From: Marinobacter lipolyticus SM19 | GTDB lineage: Bacteria > Pseudomonadota > Gammaproteobacteria > Pseudomonadales > Oleiphilaceae | Length of the DNA: 64,000 nucleotides | Assembly: GCF_000397065.2 (NCBI RefSeq) | Contig: NZ_KE007325.1 | Span: forward strand, 336,495 to 400,494 | Direction: 5' to 3' | Shown: piece by piece, positions 8,025-15,658 of the stretch | Numbering within the stretch: the stretch's first letter is position 1 | Layout: every line of letters begins with the position of its first letter | Position numbers and translations under genes: made by a program | The notes under the pieces: generated by a model | The model's input: the letters and a program-made list of their open reading frames with translations, nothing else | Told to the model about the DNA's origin: nothing | Databases searched by the model: none

Positions 8025-8118
8025 GGCCGCGGGGCGGGGTGTCTTTTCCTCTGGGAAAAATAACTCGCTTTGCTCAGACATTTTTTTCCCGGCGGAAAAG
8101 ACACCCCGCCCCACGGCC
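8025..8118. repeat. Long hairpin, conserved-loop family, copy C
   Basis: The arms 8025-8049 and 8094-8118 pair over 25 positions with a single C/A mismatch. An inner GGGAAAAA/TTTTTCCC stem carries the loop at 8062-8081, which matches the loops of copies A and B at 18 of 20 positions (C to T at positions 10 and 20). The outer arms share no sequence with those of A or B beyond a GC-rich character. It starts 11 bp after the decarboxylase stop. Confidence 0.85.
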
Positions 8119-8150
8119 TTTCAGCCTTTGGTGTGGGAGTCATTGTGAAA

Positions 8151-8178
8151 GGATCAGCCTACGGGCTGGTCCTTTTTT
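8151..8178 (+). terminator. Intrinsic terminator after the decarboxylase gene
   Basis: GGATCAGCC pairs with GGCTGGTCC (one GU pair) around a four-base loop and is followed by TTTTTT. It overlaps the last codons of the convergent MFS gene. Confidence 0.75.
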
Positions 8179-9353
8179 CGTTTCAGGTCCAGGGTGAAGG
8201 CCAGGGGGAGGACCAGGACGCTGTAGGCGACGATGGTGAGGATGGCGTGGCGGGCATCGCCGGTCCAGTCGGCCAGCAGGCCACCGAGCATCGGAACGGA
8301 GAAGGCCATGGTGTAGCCGACCAGGAAGGTGCCGGCGGAGAGGCGGCCGGTTTCCTGTGACGATGTGACCAACGGTGGTACCGCGACCAGCAGGATTAGC
8401 AGGATGCCGGCAGTGAGGCTCATAAGGGTGGCGCTGGCGATGGTCCACCAGCCGGTGAAGGTGATGGCGCCCAGGGTGCCGATGATGCTGAGCAAGGCAG
8501 TAATGATGATCGCGGAGCGGCGGCCTACCCAGATTCTGGCCATCTTGAGCATGATCAGGGAGGCGAAGACCTGGGCGATGTTGTACCAGAACAGGGCGTC
8601 GGCGAGTTTGTTGAACTGTCCTTGCTGTTCCAGCAGGTTACCCATGTAGGCGTTGAGGCCAAAGAACATGGAGCCGGAAAGGCCAAGGAGGAGACCGACT
8701 CGCAGGGTCAGCGGATTGCTCCAGTCCGGTAACCAGGCGACTTTGCCCACCGGTTTTGCCCGGTCTCTTTTGGGCAGGTACAGGGCAGCGGCGATCAGAA
8801 GGGCCGGCAATGACCAGGCAAGGAGCGTGGCACGCCAACTGTTGTCCAGCAGCGGCATCAGCACGGGTAAGGTAATTCCCGCCCCAATAAATTCGCCCAT
8901 CAGCATACCATTCATGTAGATGGCAGAACCCAGGGCCAGGTGGTGGGGCTCCAGCCAGCGCGGCAGCAGTGCGGGCAGGGCCGGTTGCATCATGGCGACG
9001 CCCAGGCCCATGACGGCGCTGGCGAGCATCAGGGTGAAGGTGTCCGGTACCAGGCCACGCCCGGCGGAGCCAATGACCATGATCAGCATCGCCAGCGCCA
9101 GGGTATTACGCGGACCGATACGGGCGATGGCCAGGGAGCCGGGCATGGAGCCGATGGCCAGCATCAGGATCGGCAAGGTGGTCAGCGCGCCGGTCAGTGT
9201 CTGGGACAGGGCCAGTTCGTCACCGATGAAGGGTGCCAGCGGCGGTGCGACGAGTATCGGTATGCGCAGGTAGACGCCGGCGAGCCAAAGCAACACCGCC
9301 ACCGGAAGCAGCGTTGCCTGCGGTGGCGGTGTGGTGGCGCGGGGATCAGCCAC
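8154..9353 (-). CDS. MFS transporter, CynX/NimT-like, next to ectC
   Basis: About 400 residues with 12 predicted membrane segments. It begins with VAVLLWLAGVYLRIPILVAPPLAPFI, a pattern typical of the CynX/NimT (cyanate, nitroimidazole) branch of MFS carriers. The frame is open up to 9443 inside ectC, but the first 30 residues of that version are Pro/Thr-rich and unlike a carrier. The GTG at 9353, 11 bp after the ectC stop, gives a normal length and is preferred with moderate confidence because its ribosome-binding site is weak. It is almost certainly co-transcribed with ectC. A role in moving an ectoine-related solute is an inference from position only. Confidence 0.75.
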   Translation of the reverse strand: MADPRATTPPPQATLLPVAVLLWLAGVYLRIPILVAPPLAPFIGDELALSQTLTGALTTLPILMLAIGSMPGSLAIARIGPRNTLALAMLIMVIGSAGRGLVPDTFTLMLASAVMGLGVAMMQPALPALLPRWLEPHHLALGSAIYMNGMLMGEFIGAGITLPVLMPLLDNSWRATLLAWSLPALLIAAALYLPKRDRAKPVGKVAWLPDWSNPLTLRVGLLLGLSGSMFFGLNAYMGNLLEQQGQFNKLADALFWYNIAQVFASLIMLKMARIWVGRRSAIIITALLSIIGTLGAITFTGWWTIASATLMSLTAGILLILLVAVPPLVTSSQETGRLSAGTFLVGYTMAFSVPMLGGLLADWTGDARHAILTIVAYSVLVLPLAFTLDLKRKKDQPVG

Positions 9354-9363
9354 GGAGTGCGGC

Positions 9364-9759
9364 TTAGTCTTCGCCGGTATCCGGCAGGTAGGCGCCGTCC
9401 TCGTCATGCACTTCGCGACCGGTAACTGGCGGGTTGAAGGCACAGATCAGGCGCATGTCTTCGGTGCCGCCACGGAGCGTATGCTGGTCGTGCTTGTCGA
9501 GTGCGTACAGCGTGCCGTCGGTGATTTCGTGGGTTTCACCGGTGGCCTTGTCCAGAATGCTGCCATTACCGGCAACGCAATAAACGGCTTCCAGGTGATG
9601 TTTGTACCAGAGGTTGAGCTCTGCGCCGGCGGGGATGATGGTCTCGTGGAAGGAGAAACCCATGCCATCCTTTTTCAGCAGCATGCGACGGCTGGTCCAG
9701 CCCGGGCCGCTGACTTCGCGCTCGGTACCGATGATGTCTTGCACTCGTACGATTTTCAT
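9364..9759 (-). CDS. ectC: L-ectoine synthase EctC, without ectA or ectB
   Basis: A 131-residue cupin of the ectoine synthase family, which cyclises N-gamma-acetyl-diaminobutyrate to the compatible solute ectoine. The iron ligands known for EctC, Glu57, Tyr85 and His93, are all present at exactly these positions (LEAVY, LYALD, DQHTL). Two ATGs occur six bases apart. The second (9759) is used because GAGGA stands seven bases before it, whereas it abuts the first. The usual ectA, ectB and ask genes are not beside it: upstream is the DUF3482 GTPase gene and downstream an MFS carrier. So this is a solitary ectC, which may work with a remote ectAB or use precursor taken up from outside. Confidence 0.93.
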   Translation of the reverse strand: MKIVRVQDIIGTEREVSGPGWTSRRMLLKKDGMGFSFHETIIPAGAELNLWYKHHLEAVYCVAGNGSILDKATGETHEITDGTLYALDKHDQHTLRGGTEDMRLICAFNPPVTGREVHDEDGAYLPDTGED

Positions 9760-9809
9760 TCGCATTCCTCATTTTGTGATGGAATAGCCCTACAGTATAA
9801 ACATCCCGG

Positions 9810-11240
9810 TCAGGTCCGGTTCAACCGCCAATCGTCGTAAACCGTCATCGCCTGCTCGATGGCGGCGGCAAAGACAACCCGCTGACGGTCGTCGGGTGTC
9901 CTGCGTTTGCGGCACCGGTTGAAGACTCTCTGGATGTCCTGCCGGCTTTTACGGTCCAGGTTTTCCAGCCAGTGACTATCTGCTGGTGCGAGATCAAGCT
10001 GATCGCGGCCGGCATGGTTGCGGTGGCTGATATGCCACCAGTGATCCACGGCCCGTCCCAATACAACATAGCCGAACTGACTGTCCTGTACAGGGCCGAA
10101 GGTGGCGGTTTTCAGCCCGTCCTGTAGAGCGCCGATCTTCAACGCCGGCAGCGCCAGCCGATCGCCATAGAAATAGCTGCCGGCGGCGCCGAGAATACCT
10201 CCCACCAGAGCACCGGTGCCCAGTGACGAACCGAAGGTGAGTGCGTCAATACCGGCACCACCAACGGCACCGGCCCCAAAGCCTGCGGTGGCCAGGTAAC
10301 GTCGGCTGACAGCCCAGACACGGCGACTGTCCTCACTGAACAGGTCGTGATCGCTGTGCCACTCCAGTTCTGCCTCCTGACGCTGAATCCGCTTGTGCTG
10401 GTACAGGTGTTCAACGGAGACCCGAAGGGTCTGTTCACGACGACGTTGGTGCTGGTACCAACTTCGCCTGAGAGTATCCGCCAGGGCCCGCTCGTTGGTT
10501 TCCGTGGCCTGATTGGTCGTCAGGGTGCGCTTTTCCTGGTACGACATTATGTCTTCCAGGGCTTTGGCGATCAGTCGGGCGGCCTGGGTTTTCCGCTGCC
10601 TGCGCTGGTCCGCGAGAAAACCGGTGGCTTGATCCAGGGGCGACTCCCAGGCCGGTTCCAGTTGGCCGAAAGCCCTCAGGAGGCTGAGATGTTGCTCAAA
10701 ATGTGCGCGAACAGCGTCAAACTTGCGAATAACCTGAAAGAACTGACCAAGCGCAGCCTGCCAGGCAGTGCTGTAGTCGTCCGGACCAATGCTGTTGATC
10801 AAGGCCAGGCTGGGGCGACCGGTCCAGCGCAGGATGGTCATTTCCGCTTCGTGTTCCGCGCTGTAGGGCACCGACCCGTCGACCACGTAGATGATGCCGG
10901 CCCCCTCGACCAGCGGAGCCAGCAGTTCGCACTCGTCAGTAAAGCGCGGGTCGTCGCGGTGTTGGGTCACGAAAGCGGCGACGGTTTCGGCGCGATCCGA
11001 GGCGGACACACTGTGGGCGTCCAGCCATTCCAGAACCCGCCTTGGGCGCTGGAAACCCGGGGTATCCACTAGGGTGTAGAGGGTTCTGCCGTCCACGGTT
11101 AACGGATAGGCCTGGCGCTGACGGGTGGTGCCGGGCTCCAGGGCAATGGCAATGGCATCGTTCTGGGACAGGGTCGCCACCACACTGGATTTGCCTTTGT
11201 TGGGGTGACCCACCACAGCAAAAACCGGGGCATTGTCCAT
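9810..11240 (-). CDS. GTPase with DUF3482 domain
   Basis: A 476-residue protein. The N-terminal TrmE/Era-like G domain has the P-loop GHPNKGKSS (residues 11-19) and G3 DTPGF. The usual base-specificity NKxD is replaced by a segment LINSIGPDD, so guanine selectivity is uncertain. The C-terminal half is DUF3482, with coiled helices (RRSWYQHQRRREQTLR) followed by a glycine-rich amphipathic stretch (ATAGFGAGAVGGAGIDALTFGSSLGTG by position about 320-355) that could insert into the membrane. The ATG at 11240 follows GGGGGAGC and comes two bases after the stop of the DUF2868 gene, so the two are translationally linked. The pair is a known gene neighbourhood of unknown function. Confidence 0.8.
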   Translation of the reverse strand: MDNAPVFAVVGHPNKGKSSVVATLSQNDAIAIALEPGTTRQRQAYPLTVDGRTLYTLVDTPGFQRPRRVLEWLDAHSVSASDRAETVAAFVTQHRDDPRFTDECELLAPLVEGAGIIYVVDGSVPYSAEHEAEMTILRWTGRPSLALINSIGPDDYSTAWQAALGQFFQVIRKFDAVRAHFEQHLSLLRAFGQLEPAWESPLDQATGFLADQRRQRKTQAARLIAKALEDIMSYQEKRTLTTNQATETNERALADTLRRSWYQHQRRREQTLRVSVEHLYQHKRIQRQEAELEWHSDHDLFSEDSRRVWAVSRRYLATAGFGAGAVGGAGIDALTFGSSLGTGALVGGILGAAGSYFYGDRLALPALKIGALQDGLKTATFGPVQDSQFGYVVLGRAVDHWWHISHRNHAGRDQLDLAPADSHWLENLDRKSRQDIQRVFNRCRKRRTPDDRQRVVFAAAIEQAMTVYDDWRLNRT

Positions 11241-11242
11241 GG

Positions 11243-12646
11243 CTACAGCTCCCCCTGACGATATGGATTCTGAGGAAACAATGGCGGAAGGCTGACGCAG
11301 GCGAAGTCGGTTCCCAATCGCTCGGTAAATCGCAGCCATTGTTGGACCTGGTGCGTGGGCGGCTCTTCCTGCCCGGAGGTGGTCAGCGGCACCACCGCCA
11401 CGTGACTGGTGGGGGGCCATAGTTCGCGGGCGTGCTGGAGAAAATCCTGCAGTTCGCCGGTGGGGGGCTCCCAGCTGCGGGTCACCACAATGACCGCGGG
11501 CCGGGTGATGTGCGCAAGGTGATTGGCGGCTTTCTCCAGGGTAAGCGTGTCGTCCTGAAGCGAGGCCCGGCCACCGGCACGGAGCACCAGGGTGTCGGGT
11601 CCATTCAGGGCATCCGGCAGCTCCGGCTCTCCGGCGCCGGCCCAGCAGATAACGGTGTCACTTTCCGGAAGCGGCTTCAGTTGACTGTTGGTGGAGGTGT
11701 CCGGCTGGTGCTGGGCGTCGTTATGAGCGTTACCGGTTTCCAGTGCCGGCGTTTCCATCCGGTACTGCAATGCGGTCAGCCCCGGGTGACGGTTGAGCAG
11801 CCGTCTGGCCTTTAATTGCAGGTGTCCATTGGCGATGACCGCCAGTACCAGTCGTGGCAGCAGGACATAGAATGTCCACACCATGGCGACGAACGGCCAC
11901 CAGTCACCCAGCCGTGCCGGATTGAGGGTGAGGTTGCCGGTCTGAGCCCGGAAGAAACGGGTGGTTTCCACCAGACTGGCGTCGGGCACCGCGCCAGGCC
12001 AGAGCCATTGCCAGGGGGCTGCAATGGTCTGGACCAGGCCGAGGAATCGGTGACTGTCAGTATTGAGCGTGGTGCTCCAGCCAAATGCCAGGTCCTGAAC
12101 CACAACCATCACTAACAGCGTCAGCAAACCGCAGGTACCGAATGCCAGGCCACCGATATGAGCGGCCCTGGCCATGAGCTGTGGTTGGAGTTTACCCAGC
12201 GCCGCAGGCGACTTCTGGTCGGCAAATCGGGTCAGTAGTGGGCGCCAGGGCTGCCATCCGGCAAAGGCCTGGAGTGTGGTAAAGCCTGCCAGCAGGCACT
12301 GGAGAAAAACAAAGGCGAGGATTACGGTAACGTTGATGCGCTGGCCGCCCTCATAGAACAACAGGCCGAGCATGGTGAGGACCCCCAATGCACAGCCAGC
12401 GAGGATAAATCCCGTCATGATGCGTCGCCAGGTTCCGAGGGCGGCATCGGCAACAGACTCCCCTCCTTGCCCGCTCAGGCGTTCCAGGTGAGCCAGCCAG
12501 TGCCCTGGCGACGGAGTCATGTCGCGTTGTTGGCAATCCAGGGCGTATTTCCGGTCGCGTCGGTGCAGGAAAGCCGGAGGCTGCTCATGGTCTCGGCGTA
12601 CTTTGTCGTCAAATTCCAGCAGCAGCCGGATGGCGGTGTCGGTCAT
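11243..12646 (-). CDS. DUF2868 membrane protein
   Basis: A 467-residue protein with four strong hydrophobic segments at about 76-98, 106-127, 170-195 and 265-290. A cytoplasmic C-terminal region follows, containing a Rossmann-like run (DTVICWAGAGEPELPDALNG, then PAVIVVTRSWEPPTGELQDF). This is the DUF2868 arrangement. The downstream DUF3482 GTPase gene starts two bases after its stop, so the proteins probably form one membrane-bound module. No enzymatic motif is visible. It is divergent from the small DUF6164-like gene, with about 80 bp between them. Confidence 0.78.
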   Translation of the reverse strand: MTDTAIRLLLEFDDKVRRDHEQPPAFLHRRDRKYALDCQQRDMTPSPGHWLAHLERLSGQGGESVADAALGTWRRIMTGFILAGCALGVLTMLGLLFYEGGQRINVTVILAFVFLQCLLAGFTTLQAFAGWQPWRPLLTRFADQKSPAALGKLQPQLMARAAHIGGLAFGTCGLLTLLVMVVVQDLAFGWSTTLNTDSHRFLGLVQTIAAPWQWLWPGAVPDASLVETTRFFRAQTGNLTLNPARLGDWWPFVAMVWTFYVLLPRLVLAVIANGHLQLKARRLLNRHPGLTALQYRMETPALETGNAHNDAQHQPDTSTNSQLKPLPESDTVICWAGAGEPELPDALNGPDTLVLRAGGRASLQDDTLTLEKAANHLAHITRPAVIVVTRSWEPPTGELQDFLQHARELWPPTSHVAVVPLTTSGQEEPPTHQVQQWLRFTERLGTDFACVSLPPLFPQNPYRQGEL

Positions 12647-12729
12647 TCAACATCCCGGTGGCAAGTTCGGTAGGGTATCCCTATGAATGCTAGGATATAG
12701 GGATTCCGGCCACCGATACCAGACATACC

Positions 12730-13092
12730 ATGCCCCACCATCTGATGAATCTCCGCCACGTTCCCGATGACGAGGCGGATGAAATCCGCGAATTGTTCGC
12801 ATCCCATGACGTTCGTTACTACGAAACCCCGCCCAGTCGCTGGGGGATCAGCATGGGGGGCTTCTGGGTTCACGACGATGACGAGGCCGCCCGGGCCCGG
12901 ACTTTGCTGGAAGAGTATCAGCAACAGCGCCGGGCACGACAGCGGACGGAATACGAGCACGAGCTCGCGGCGGGCCGGGTCGGCGGCTTCTGGTTCCGGT
13001 TACGGCAAAAACCCGTACGAACGCTAGCCGCGTGCCTGGCCATCGTTGTCATCGCCGCCCTGAGCCTGCTGCCTTTCGTCAGAATCGGCTAG
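12730..13092 (+). CDS. Small membrane protein, DUF6164-like
   Basis: A 120-residue protein. Residues 1-75 are a soluble region (RHVPDDEADEIRELFASHDVRYYETPPS) that looks like the putative-signal-transducing type of ferredoxin-like fold. A basic stretch and one transmembrane helix at about 98-117 complete it. The pattern matches proteins annotated DUF6164, whose function is unknown. The first ATG (12730) is used; a second is at 12745. It is convergent with the esterase lipoprotein gene and overlaps it by four bases. Confidence 0.7.
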   Translation: MPHHLMNLRHVPDDEADEIRELFASHDVRYYETPPSRWGISMGGFWVHDDDEAARARTLLEEYQQQRRARQRTEYEHELAAGRVGGFWFRLRQKPVRTLAACLAIVVIAALSLLPFVRIG

Positions 13093-13994
13093 GACCCGCT
13101 GTCAGCAGAGAGGCTGTGCCGGCGCAGAAAGTCCGCCGCCCGATCCACCGCCTGTCCTGCGGTCAGGAAGCTGGTCAGGTGGCCACGAAGGTGCATCCGG
13201 TAGAGTTCATTGTCCACGCTGTTCGCATTCAGTGTCTGCTGCAGCCGTTTTGCCTGACTAAAAGGCACCAACATATCCATGCCGCCATGGAACAGGAAAA
13301 ACGGGGGAGCAGAGGGGGTGACATGGGTCACCGGTGATGCCTGCCGGTAGATGTCGGGTATCTCCTGCTGTTCTCCTCCCAGGAACTGCTTGATCAATCT
13401 GCCGGAATCAAACGCTTCCAGATCAGCCGGTATGCCACCGGCGACGACGGCCGTGGGACGAGTTGCGTCACCGCCGTAAGGGTCGTTCAACGGGCTGTCG
13501 GAACTGGCGACCAGCGCCATCAGCGACACCAGGTGAGCGCCGGATGAGAAGCCGAAGGCACTGATGGCCGAGCGGTCCAGTCCGTATTCGCTGCTGTGTC
13601 TGTGAAGCCAGTGCATTGCCATCTGCACGTCGTGGAGTTGTGCGGGGAAGGTGTGCTCCGGCGCAAAGCGATAATCGACGTTCATTACCGCGAATCCCCG
13701 ACTGGCCAGGTCCCTGGCAATCCACGCCATATCCTTGCGAGAGCGCCGTTCCCATCCACCGCCATGCACCAGTAACACGGTGGCATGTTTGCCGTTGGTT
13801 TCCGGAAGGTAGAGGTCGGCGTAAAGAGTCTGCGGCCAATCCTCGGGGGTATAGGCAATATCGTCGAGCATGCGGAAATCGGTGTGGGGGTGATCCGGCG
13901 TGGATGCTGGTGCGCCGGAGTGAGTGGCGCAGCCCCACAGGCTGCTCAGCATCAACAGCATGATGGTTACCCGGTAGCGGAATGGGATGGACAT
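13089..13994 (-). CDS. Esterase/lipase-like alpha/beta hydrolase lipoprotein
   Basis: A 301-residue hydrolase with a lipoprotein signal peptide (lipobox ending LWGC, C22), so it is probably anchored in the outer membrane. The fold is that of the BD-FAE/hormone-sensitive-lipase group: oxyanion motif HGGGW (77-81), nucleophile S150 in GFSSG, and a C-terminal DMLVPF aspartate and GHLTS histidine. It should cleave carboxylic esters. It is divergent from the FadL-type porin gene with a 319-bp spacer that holds a 22-bp palindrome at 14123-14144. A link between surface ester cleavage and porin-mediated uptake of the product is an inference from this arrangement. Confidence 0.85.
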   Translation of the reverse strand: MSIPFRYRVTIMLLMLSSLWGCATHSGAPASTPDHPHTDFRMLDDIAYTPEDWPQTLYADLYLPETNGKHATVLLVHGGGWERRSRKDMAWIARDLASRGFAVMNVDYRFAPEHTFPAQLHDVQMAMHWLHRHSSEYGLDRSAISAFGFSSGAHLVSLMALVASSDSPLNDPYGGDATRPTAVVAGGIPADLEAFDSGRLIKQFLGGEQQEIPDIYRQASPVTHVTPSAPPFFLFHGGMDMLVPFSQAKRLQQTLNANSVDNELYRMHLRGHLTSFLTAGQAVDRAADFLRRHSLSADSGS

Positions 13995-14122
13995 TATGAG
14001 CTCCCGAAGGGGTGAGTCCAGATTGGATTATCAAGCTTTTACGGTCCACGACAGCGATCGGATGCATTACAGGTCTGTGATTTTTCTCACATTTTACCGG
14101 GTTAACTGGCGACATGTCGGAA

Positions 14123-14144
14123 ACTGAATTTCTGAAAATTCAGT
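14123..14144. promoter_or_regulatory. Perfect palindrome in the esterase-porin divergent spacer
   Basis: ACTGAATTT and AAATTCAGT form 9-bp perfect arms around CTGA. It is AT-rich and has no T-tract, so it looks like a regulator operator rather than a terminator. It is 170 bp before the porin ATG and 129 bp before the esterase ATG. The rest of the spacer (13995-14313) shows no gene. Confidence 0.45.
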
Positions 14145-14313
14145 GAAACCAGTCAGTTGGCATGTGTCGCATTTGTGATGACCCGGTTGCCAGGATGTTC
14201 GGGTCGACCCTGCCAATCTGAACAGGAAACGGAGCCTTTAGGGTTCCGCCCCACGAACGACTCGGGCTTACCGCTCGGAGAACCAATTCCCGCGTGTCAA
14301 AAGGAACTTAGCC

Positions 14314-15645
14314 ATGTCGTACATGATCCGCCGATCCGTACTTTTTTCCCGCCTTGTTTTCGCCACCAGCCTGGTGGGCGTTTCACCTCTGGTGAGTGCA
14401 AGTATGGGCAATATTGGATCGACCTATGGCGTGTTGCCGACGGATATAGCCTCCGCACAGGCTTTATCCATGTTTAACACTCAGGTGTCGGCCAATTTCT
14501 ACAACCCCGCCTATCTGGCTTCGGACTCCCGTGGTGAACTGACCACCGGTTTGTTACATGCCCAGCCTGATCTGGAAGCCACAGGTAGCAACGGCACCTT
14601 CAGCTTTGAAAAGGAAAGTCAGCATGTCCTGATCGGTATGAAAACCGATCTCACGTCGATGTTTCGAAACGGCCCGCCGATCTACCTCGGGTTTATTGCC
14701 GGTGTGGAAAAGTACGGCAAGGAAATGCTGGCCTTTGGTTCGCAAACATCCAGCGAGGGGCAATTCCTGGAGTATGGCCGCCAGCCATTGTTCCTGAACA
14801 TCGGTGCGGCTTCGAATGTGTGGCGAGGCGTCAGCGTTGGTGCCTCGGCTCGGGTCACGCTTCATGCAAGCGCGGAGCTGCGGGCCGTCAGTGATCTGGC
14901 GGGGAATACCGAAAAGGAAAAGCTGTCGGTCGACGCCCAACCCTCGGTTCGCCTGATCTATTCCACCAGTGTCGATCTGGGGCGCACCTTCTGCCAGGAA
15001 AGCCAGTGCCTGCTCAGTGGCTGGGAGGTGGCTGCGGTCTATCGCACCAGTTCGGATACCAATACCACGGTGGATTCGAGTGTGGTCATTCCCGGGTTGA
15101 TACCGGCTTCCGCCCCCCTCGAATTCACCATCCGTACCTACGACTCCTACCAGCCCGAAACCCTGGCGCTGGGGTTGCAGTACAAGGGCGGCGGCTGGCG
15201 GATTGGCGGCAGCCTTGAGCAACAGAACTGGTCAGGCCTGAGTGACAAGTTCGAAGGAGATCAGATCAAGGATCAGGCAGAGGTGCGCTTTGATGACATT
15301 ATTGTGCCCCGTATCGGCGGTGAGTATCAGTTCCACCCCAATTTTGCGCTGACTACCGGACTGGCCTATCAGGAATCTCCTCTTGGAGATGGCCTGACAC
15401 CGGATGTGAACTATTACGACAGCGACCGATTTATTGTCGGGCTCGGCCTATCCGCGCAGTACGAGCAAACGCGTCTTCTGGCATACCCGGTCCGCCTGGA
15501 CATCGGGTATCAGTTCCATCAATTGGATGATCGTGAGTTTGAGCTGAGCTCCACCGGTTCTGGTAACGAAACGGTGACCAACGGGCAGGTGACTGCCGGG
15601 GGCGAAGTCCATGTCATCGCCGGTTCCATCACGCTGAAATTCTGA
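14314..15645 (+). CDS. OmpP1/FadL-type outer-membrane transport protein
   Basis: A 443-residue outer-membrane beta-barrel protein with a signal peptide (cleavage near VSAS, about residue 29). Its N-terminal region MGNIGSTYGVLPTDIASAQALSMFNTQVSANFYNPA resembles the FadL hatch segment with its NPA turn. Alternating hydrophobic strands follow and the chain ends in ITLKF, a typical barrel C-terminus with terminal phenylalanine. FadL proteins let hydrophobic compounds such as long-chain fatty acids cross the outer membrane. AAGGAAC precedes the ATG by about seven bases. The next gene, a large Ig-like lipoprotein, starts 13 bp after the stop, so they form an operon. The substrate is unknown. Confidence 0.87.
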   Translation: MSYMIRRSVLFSRLVFATSLVGVSPLVSASMGNIGSTYGVLPTDIASAQALSMFNTQVSANFYNPAYLASDSRGELTTGLLHAQPDLEATGSNGTFSFEKESQHVLIGMKTDLTSMFRNGPPIYLGFIAGVEKYGKEMLAFGSQTSSEGQFLEYGRQPLFLNIGAASNVWRGVSVGASARVTLHASAELRAVSDLAGNTEKEKLSVDAQPSVRLIYSTSVDLGRTFCQESQCLLSGWEVAAVYRTSSDTNTTVDSSVVIPGLIPASAPLEFTIRTYDSYQPETLALGLQYKGGGWRIGGSLEQQNWSGLSDKFEGDQIKDQAEVRFDDIIVPRIGGEYQFHPNFALTTGLAYQESPLGDGLTPDVNYYDSDRFIVGLGLSAQYEQTRLLAYPVRLDIGYQFHQLDDREFELSSTGSGNETVTNGQVTAGGEVHVIAGSITLKF

Positions 15646-15658
15646 ACAGGAGGCATCC

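Noticed and set aside
14158..14172. TTGGCATGTGTCGCAT as a sigma-54 promoter before the FadL-type gene
   Set aside because: The GG to GC distance is eight bases, not ten, so the geometry is wrong, and no 18-bp activator site is nearby.
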